A DNA stretch of 64,000 bases from contig CM049403.1 of the NCBI GenBank assembly GCA_026929865.2, positions 24,908,501 to 24,972,500 of the forward strand, written 5' to 3'. The notes beneath the pieces were generated by a model that saw only the letters and a list, made by a program, of their open reading frames with translations, ran no database searches and was not told where the DNA came from. The stretch is from Hyperoplus lanceolatus (taxonomy: Eukaryota; Chordata; Actinopteri; Uranoscopiformes; Ammodytidae). This document shows positions 56,847-64,000 of this stretch, piece after piece (position 1 is the stretch's first letter; each line of letters opens with the position of its first letter). Both the position numbers and the translations under genes were made by a program.

Positions 56847-58409
56847 CAAACAAACAAAGACACACACATATTATGATGTAGCCATGGATAGATGGGAAAC
56901 AGCAGAACGAGGGCAGACAAACGGACACATGCATTTCACCCTGTCTTGAGCGCATGTGTGTATAAAATCATCCATCTGTTGAGAAGTTTTTTCTTCAATG
57001 CGTTGTAACAACCTACCCACAGGCACACAGTAACTATGACAGCAGCTATTTAAGGAAAGAACAATTACTGTGGCACATGCACCAGCGCCAAACGTTCCAC
57101 CCCCTCTGCGCACACCTACACCAAGCGATTAAACAAAGGAGCAATCAGGCAACTTCTTAAGACACAGAAACACTGTGTTGTTGTGCACCCGACGTGTGCA
57201 CTGAAACTCACCTACACCAGTCGTAAAGTAGAGAATTAATTATTCCACGTATGTAATATGCCTTTCTACACATGTCTCACCTAGGTTATACACAATATTT
57301 GCAAGCGCACACCCACACTTAGCACCTGTGCTTTGTAGATTAGATGATGATATGCTGTGTTTTCCCCAGCAGTAACGGCCTCCCTTCTGACAGGTAATTA
57401 CACAAGCAGATTGCTTTCATGGCGTCCCTACTCCAGTAAAGGTCACAGTTTATCTGGGTGAGTTAAACAAACACAGACCCCGATTGAAATCTATCAACAG
57501 CCAGCCAACAGCCAACAGCCAACACCCTGCAACCAGGCCACTGCTTATGTGCCCACAAACAAGCGCCTCAGATTTAAATGTCACCCATCACGACACAGGT
57601 CTCCGGTTAGCGCCCAGGTGTTTGTTCTGGGTTCTTTTGCTATGAGCTGGATCCATAGGTTGTATTGATTCCTCAATATGTGTAAGCCATGTGCTGTGCG
57701 TCCGGATGCTAAATTGACGCAAAGGTTCCTTTTTACTCGTGTGAAGCATCAAGGAGTACTATGGCCCAGCGAAAATACAACCCCTCTGCAAATATTACTT
57801 TTAGGACTTCTCATGGGTCCTGGCATAAAACGTTCATTCTTGACTATTGTTGAATATTATTTTGACAAAAACTCATGTAAAGATAATGGGAAGGTCAAAA
57901 GTCACACCAAAACAGAGAGGATGACATTTCAAGAAAATTGTGTTAAACTTCAAAGTTGATAGATACAGTTTAGAGCTGATCCACATATCCTACAAGTAGT
58001 TGCACTGTATCTTCAGTCCATCACAATATGCTGTTGGCCTGTCCTTTAAGCAAATGTTTTTCTCCATTGCCTATTTTGTTCCTTTTTTATGTTTTTTCTT
58101 ATTTTTTTCTATTTTTGTTTGAATCTTGTAAACAAGGGATGCAAGTCTTTTTTTTTTGTTTTCTTATGAAAAGAGCAAGCCTAAAGAGAAAATATTCCTT
58201 CCTCCTGACTAAACGTTTGTGCCAACAAGTTGGGCAACTTTTTAGCAAAGGGAGAGAAAGTGAGCTTCTTAATAAATAACTACGAGGAGAGCCATACTCA
58301 TACAGAGAATAAAGCCTGAACGGATTAGACAAATGGGAAGCATTGTAGTGCAATTATAACATTTATACAACTGACACACTTACACATGTCAAAGTGTAAA
58401 AGCTGAAAC
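56843..58409. other. adcy1 intron 2, no further feature seen
   Basis: No additional exon or repeat family recognised. The frame at 57,678-57,959 has no family resemblance. Confidence 0.4.
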
Positions 58410-58411
58410 AC

Positions 58412-58499
<88 letters not shown>
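58410..58499. repeat. (CA)n microsatellite in adcy1 intron 2
   Basis: About 45 CA units. Confidence 0.95.
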
Positions 58500-58501
<2 letters not shown>

Positions 58502-59042
58502 GGGATGGCTGTTTCTGGAAGCTGTTCCTAATTCAGAGGTGAGGTGTGATTGTGTGAACGGATGCTATAATATGAAAGAGTGTTAGAGGGAGACACACGA
58601 GAGTCCCGCCTGCTTTTTATAACCCTGCCTCTCAGCAGCTATTCAGCAGAGCCGCCTGATGATTCATTGTGCATTCACAACTGTTTAACATCCAGCTGGA
58701 GTTGTACTTTATGCTTCTGCTACTGAGATGAATCACACAAAAGCACAAATAATCAGTTCGGAATGAATACTGCTTCAGGCTTAGGTTGAAGAAATCAGTT
58801 GATTAATGGATTTGACAACATTATTGACAATATTACAGCTTCTGAACTATGGTGATTTAGCCCAGTAACATTAAGAATATTTGAAATCTGTGTCTCATCA
58901 TTTTCATCCAATGCAAACATTCAGGCTCAATGCAGGAATAAGTATATATTCTTGTATATTATGCCAAACTCTAACCACTTGCCATATCTACAATTCTCCC
59001 TTTACCTTAACTATACTTCCGTTGTAAATATAATTATATTGT

Positions 59043-59746
59043 GTTTTATTTAGGGCTGTCAAAAAATTATCTAATTAATTACAGGCTCTGTGATTAATTA
59101 ATCTAAATTAATCGCATACTTTTATGACACTTTTATACCTGCTTATAAACAGCTGTATAGCCTGCTAATACAGTTTGTTTCTCTCTCTCTCTCTCGTAAC
59201 TTATGTCTCCACAACAGACAGCTCTGCACTGCCACAGATGCCTATGCCGATTCATTCACCATTGTCGTACTCATAGGCAAAAATATTGACACACACACGC
59301 ATACACACACACGGGGCGGGTGTCCGTTTACGCGGGAGACGAGACAGCTAGCAAACAAAATTGAGACACACGGAGGAAGATTGTGAGATACTTTTGAACC
59401 TACATTGTTGCACCCACTAAATCAATAATGCACAGACACTGAGGAGAATAAAGTAAGATGTCTTCCTACCTTCATGCTTATTTGCCCGAAGCATCCCATA
59501 AACCGTCCATAGAGCCCTCGGCCCCGACCTTTCCCCTGCTTCTCTCTTTACTTTTCTCCCTTTCACCGTGCGGGCTGTGTTTGCAAGCTACAGGTGCAGC
59601 TCGGTGCAGCTGCACACCACTTTTTTAACGGGTCAAAGGGCATTATAGAAGTGCGATTAATCTGCGTTAATTTTTTTAATCGCGTTAATTTTTCTGTGAT
59701 TAATTAATCGAAATTAACGCGTTAATTTGACAGCCCTAGTTTTATT
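59043..59746. mobile_element. hAT-type MITE with perfect 8-bp TSD
   Basis: The 688-bp element at 59,051-59,738 starts TAGGGCTGTCAA and ends TTGACAGCCCTA. The 8-bp repeat GTTTTATT flanks it exactly (59,043-59,050 and 59,739-59,746). Just inside both ends are repeated TAATTAAT/AATTAACGCG motifs, and there is no transposase frame. It lies in adcy1 intron 2. Confidence 0.92.
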
Positions 59747-60255
59747 GTTATTGTGTGATATTTTTTAAAAGCACTGGATGAGGAGAATGTCACTGAACAA
59801 AATCTAATCAAGCTAATCGTCCCAACATCACTAGTTTCAGTGCTGTGATGGGATTGGAGTATTTCCTGCTTTACGCTATTTTATATCAACAAAAATTACG
59901 TTTGCCTGATGAAGGTCTAGCACCGAAATGTTTCTACCAAATGAATAAATTCATATTTTTGCAAGTTCAAGACAGTGTGCGAGAACCTCTCTTTTGGATA
60001 ACACTGAAATTCAAATATCTTTGGGTTCTTTTGGATTGAATGTTGAACTATCATCAAGAGATGTGAATACATCACATTTGAATGTTCAATATTTTTTAAA
60101 GTCAAAATTAGGAAATGCATGAACAGCAAACAACAAATGCAACAGAAAACATTGTATATCCCGTCAACACAACAGTCAGTAAAAGGTTAAAATAATTATT
60201 GCTGATGAATCCAATATTCTTTTCATGATAAATCATTTCATTTTCGCCTCTTCAG

Positions 60256-60374
60256 GAACGTCTGCTAATGAGCCTACTGCCCAGGAACGTTGCCATGGAG
60301 ATGAAGGAGGACTTCCTGAAACCGCCTGAGCGGATCTTTCACAAGATCTACATCCAACGTCATGACAATGTCAG
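60256..60374 (+). CDS. adcy1: adcy1 exon 3: linker into C1a
   Basis: Encodes [20 protein letters not shown] then [19 protein letters not shown], the segment immediately before the first catalytic domain. Acceptor CTTCAG, donor GTATGG. Length 119, ending in phase 2 (AG of a split serine codon), which is completed by the first base of the next exon at 63,980. Confidence 0.95.
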
Positions 60375-63300
60375 GTATGGCGCTGTCATGACAACAGTGG
60401 AGCGTGGAGGTGTGCAGAGGGGGGGCTGGAGTGTTTTGATCCAGGTGTCACCTGCTGTGACGTCAAGGGTCAAGAATAGACAGAGAGCAATTAAGCTTAG
60501 CCATGACCAAGACGCAATCAAACTAGGTGAAGGCTAGACGCAAAGCAAAAATCGCCTGTGCAATCGCCTCCAACATGAGATTAGAAAAGGATTATTGTTA
60601 TGTGCCTCATATCCCATTCGTGCTGTGTGTGTTTGTTTGTTTGTTTGGGAGAAGGAATTCTGAAACTGCATGAAAGTGTATGAAACAAATCTACGACCGC
60701 ATCATACCAAAATATTTTGCATACATGGACTCTACCGACTGGGGCCCTTGGAAAAACCCCAAGGATAAACTGCTGGGAGAAAAAACCATCATAGCAACAT
60801 CTGTAGGCCTACTTATTTATTTTTAAACCGTTTATAGTTAAGCTATGTCATTAACGTCATCTGAGAAAAGACTGATTATTATTACATTAGGATACTTACG
60901 GTTAATTTGCATATTGTGTAAAATGATATATCCATCCGGCCCACGCCTTTGCCCTTTAGGTTGATTCTCATAGCTCTGATAGTCTTTTGGTCTTATATCA
61001 TTCTAAGTAGAATCTCTTTGGGTTTTTGACTGTTGATCACAAAAAAATACCTTTGAGGACACTCTCTTCGATTCCTAAAACGTGTAATGGCCATTGTTCT
61101 TTAGCAATCACGTCTTGCAGCCTTCCTGCTGTAAATTCATATCAGCATTTTTCATGAGCCACCTCTATGGCCCCTTGTAATTTAGAAAATATTACCGAGC
61201 GTGAGAACCTGGCTTGACTTTGAGCTGATTTCATTCTGACGAGGCAGTAAAGAGAAAGTGAGAGCTGTAACAGTGCTGCTGAGTGTGGGTGTGGAGGGTT
61301 AGGTAGCAGGTCAACAGCACTCTTGTCAAGAGCCAATCCTCTCCACTCTCTGTCTGTCTGTCTGTCTGCTCCCACACTCAGCCACAACTCTGGAAGATCT
61401 CCGCCCGTAAACGCTAGCACTCGGCCAAATGTCAAGGTGCTGCACCCAGCCAGCCAGCCAGCTCCTGCCTGTCTCTAAAGGGAGCTGCTACAAACACACA
61501 CATTCACATGTAAACACATGGCAAAATTAAATAAAAGCATCACCTTTATGTTGCATTGCCGTGGTGTGACATCTCCCTGATCCCCCCCCGCCCCCTTTGA
61601 TGTGGCCCCCGAGAACGTTTGATGGCATATCTTTCCAGCCTAGCCACAGCTCTGCTCTCTCTTTCCCCACCCCCAGTCTTCTTCTACCCTCTTCTGTGTG
61701 TGTTCCTCCTCCTCACCCACCACACACCAGGCACAACGTGCAGGCGTTCAAAGACAAATCGTACAACAGAGCACTTCTGTCGAGCAGCAGTCGTGATCCC
61801 AGCTTTACATACATCAGGCTCCCGAGCAACTACCGTATACTGAACAGCTGAAAAAGAAAGTTAGTCACGTTGCAGAGGAAGGGCACACTGCATGCAACTA
61901 GAGGCTGTGTATTGAATCTCAGAACTTAATGGGTGCCGACATTTCCCTCGCAACAAGTATATTTTTACTGAAAAAAAAATGTCTGTTTACTTATCCTCAA
62001 AGTTTCTGAAAGTTAACGTCATCCCATTTTAAACCATTGTTTTCTGCCAATGCCATGTACAGCTGCTGGTGTTGGGACAACATTGCACAAGGTGCATTGG
62101 TGTTTTGCTGAGATACCTAAAAAACTGTAACGTATGGGCTCTAGTGGCCCTTATGACTCTTTTCTGCTGGGAGCAAAGGAAAATGTAGGATGTATTTTTT
62201 TAATAAAAAAAAACACACAGAGGAGGTCAGGGTGGATGGATGGATTAACCACAACAACCTCAAACAAACAGTTCTTAGCCTAAAGATGACCTGTGTTTAA
62301 CCGTTGTGGAGGAAGATCTCAAAACAATAATATAAACAAAGTGTAAAAAAAGTCAATTTTTGACCATGGATGGTATAAAGTGTATACTGTGTATGGTCAG
62401 CATCTAAGTCTGCTAACATGAAGTACAGTTGAAGCTGATGGTAGTGACTATAGTTTTGCAGGTACAGTAGTAGATTTGACTTGATGTGACAAGATGAAAA
62501 GTTCAATTAAATAACTAAAGTGATACATCTGATCCTGTGGGATACATGGATATCAGTACCAGATTTCATGGTAATTGCTGTAATTGTTCAAAACTCAAAA
62601 CTGCCAACTTGAACCTCATGAGGGCAATAGAGGAAAAGTCAGTGGATTTGGTCAGTAGACAATCATCTTTGACCATGAGTATCTGTACAACATTTCATCC
62701 AATAGTTTTTGAAATATATCAGCCCGGACCAAAGTGGTTGAACGATTGCCCAACCAAGCTAAATTGAGCATGAATGGCAGATAGGTCAACTGAGGCATCT
62801 CCATCCATTGAGGTAGACTGTGCAAGACTTGGAGAATATAGCTCTGGAAAAAGGCAGTAGGTTTGACAATGAGTTCAGTAACACTTTACAGTAAGGTTAG
62901 ATTAATGAACTATTAGTTAATGTGTAGTTAATGCTTAATTTGTTCTCCAATATTTTGTCAGAAAACTAAGATTTTTTTCTTTGGCGTGACTTTCTGGTCA
63001 CGTAAGCTGCTGTGGCTTTGTTTTTTGGTCTTCATTGTCTCACAACTATTTTGACATTCCACTGACATCACTGCAGCATGTATATTCTTATATCCCAGGT
63101 TGTCCTGAAATAAAATAAAAAAATCACATAGCTTGATTTTGTTACGGTGTGGCAGACAGGCAGGCAAGCAGGACCCAAACGCAAGATGTCGTTTATTAGA
63201 TAATAAATACAGACGGACCAGAAATGGCTGCAGGCACGGCCAACCGTTAATAGCATTAACTGTTTTTGTTTTTGGCTATTGAAATTCACAGTTTTCTTTT

Positions 63301-63920
63301 TGAGTGAAATATCCAAAACAAAAATACAAACCCTTGTGTCAGTGTCACACTCAAGGCTCAGGTATCATACCAGCACTACAGAGGGCTAAACACATTTAAA
63401 ATGATGCTGAGCTCTTCACACACTCTGTTGCCTCTCACTTCCCAGGAGAAATGTTTCTTTTCTTTGGACTCTCTTTTCTTTGGACTGATGAGTCTATATG
63501 ATCTAGAAAACTGCGTTTCGTTGCCATCTGGCCTGCCTCTGAGAAAATTAATGAGTGGTTTCTTAGTTCTCCAACACTTTTCCTCATCCCCACTGTAGCA
63601 GCTAGCCAGAAGCAGGCAATTTAGCTCTGTGTGTTTGGCCTAAATGACGCTTAAACTTATCAGGGATGGGATATTGGTCACTTTTGATCGCCATTAACCC
63701 ATTACTTTCCATCTGGTTTGATCCGTGGGTATTTTGTTCCAGATAGAGCATACACATACCTGACACATTCCACAAAAACCAGGCAGACTGCAGGTGCTAT
63801 TTCTTCCAAATCATGGAGCTATTAGCGCACGCAATCTATTATTTGTGAATCTTGCCACTAGTGTTTATGTCCCGGAGAGTGTGTAAAGTGGATTTGAGCC
63901 CTTCACATTAGATTATAACT
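60375..63920. other. adcy1 intron 3
   Basis: Intron of 3.6 kb. A Pro/Ser-rich frame at 61,597-61,851 has no recognisable homology and is not needed by the exon phasing. Otherwise AT-rich, with no mobile element identified with confidence. Confidence 0.5.
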
Positions 63921-63962
<42 letters not shown>

Positions 63963-63972
63963 TCTCTCTCCT
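63921..63972. repeat. (CT)n tract adjoining the exon 4 acceptor
   Basis: A CT array of about 25 units runs directly into the polypyrimidine tract of the exon 4 splice acceptor (CTCCTCCGACAG), so the microsatellite effectively forms part of the 3' splice site. Confidence 0.9.
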
Positions 63973-63979
63973 CCGACAG

Positions 63980-64000
63980 CATCCTGTTTGCAGACATCGT
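63980..64000 (+). CDS. adcy1: adcy1 exon 4 (partial): first catalytic aspartate of C1a
   Basis: The window ends 21 bp into this exon. With the split codon from exon 3 it reads SILFADIV, the opening of catalytic domain C1a; the Asp in FADI is one of the two metal-binding aspartates of class III cyclases. The remaining C1a exons lie beyond the right edge on the plus strand. Confidence 0.93.

Noticed and set aside
61597-61851. Candidate coding exon in adcy1 intron 3
   Set aside because: Exons 3 and 4 join in perfect phase without it, and the translation matches nothing in adenylate cyclases.

Overview
The window looks like teleost fish nuclear DNA. It has vertebrate-type spliced exons, very long CA/TG, CT and ATT microsatellites, and a dense mix of fish-type transposons (Tc1, hAT, piggyBac, L1-like and L2-like LINEs, a chromodomain Ty3/gypsy element). 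There is no bacterial-style gene organisation. The only host gene I can recognise is adcy1, the Ca2+/calmodulin-stimulated adenylate cyclase type 1.

adcy1 appears in two pieces with opposite orientation. At the left edge, on the minus strand, eight exons read right to left from 15,069 to 1,081. They encode the calmodulin-binding C1b region, the second membrane cassette and the start of catalytic domain C2. At the right edge, on the plus strand, four exons (54,438 to the window end) encode the N-terminus, the first membrane cassette, the C1 linker and the first residues of catalytic domain C1a. The two sets do not overlap and are complementary in content. The exons for the rest of C1a (after the FADIV motif) are in neither set and presumably lie beyond the right edge. 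The simplest reading is one adcy1 gene whose 5' portion is inverted relative to its 3' portion, either in the genome or through a misoriented piece in the assembly.

The roughly 39 kb between the halves, and several introns, are mostly mobile DNA, much of it nested. From left to right these are: a long near-perfect palindrome (3.8-4.2 kb); a MITE family with 9-bp target duplications (7.0, 25.5 and 27.2 kb); a foldback-like Tc1 element split by a LINE that is itself split by a hAT element (10.1-14.0 kb); three TTAA-flanked elements (15.1-16.1, 17.6-18.2 and 21.4-26.2 kb), the last a full piggyBac copy that contains an 18S rRNA fragment; an L1-like LINE (16.1-19.3 kb); a hAT-like element (34.1-35.2 kb); a chromodomain Ty3/gypsy element (37.4-46.0 kb) interrupted by a gag-only LTR element (40.3-44.7 kb); and a decayed L2-type LINE (46.4-50.2 kb). 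A TG/GA microsatellite stack lies just upstream of adcy1 exon 1.

The host exons look intact, with clean splice sites and compatible phases. One donor is ambiguous (exon at 2,484-2,756). The mobile-element genes all carry visible damage, except the gag-only frame, which is open. All identifications come from reading translations and from remembered protein families; no database search was run.
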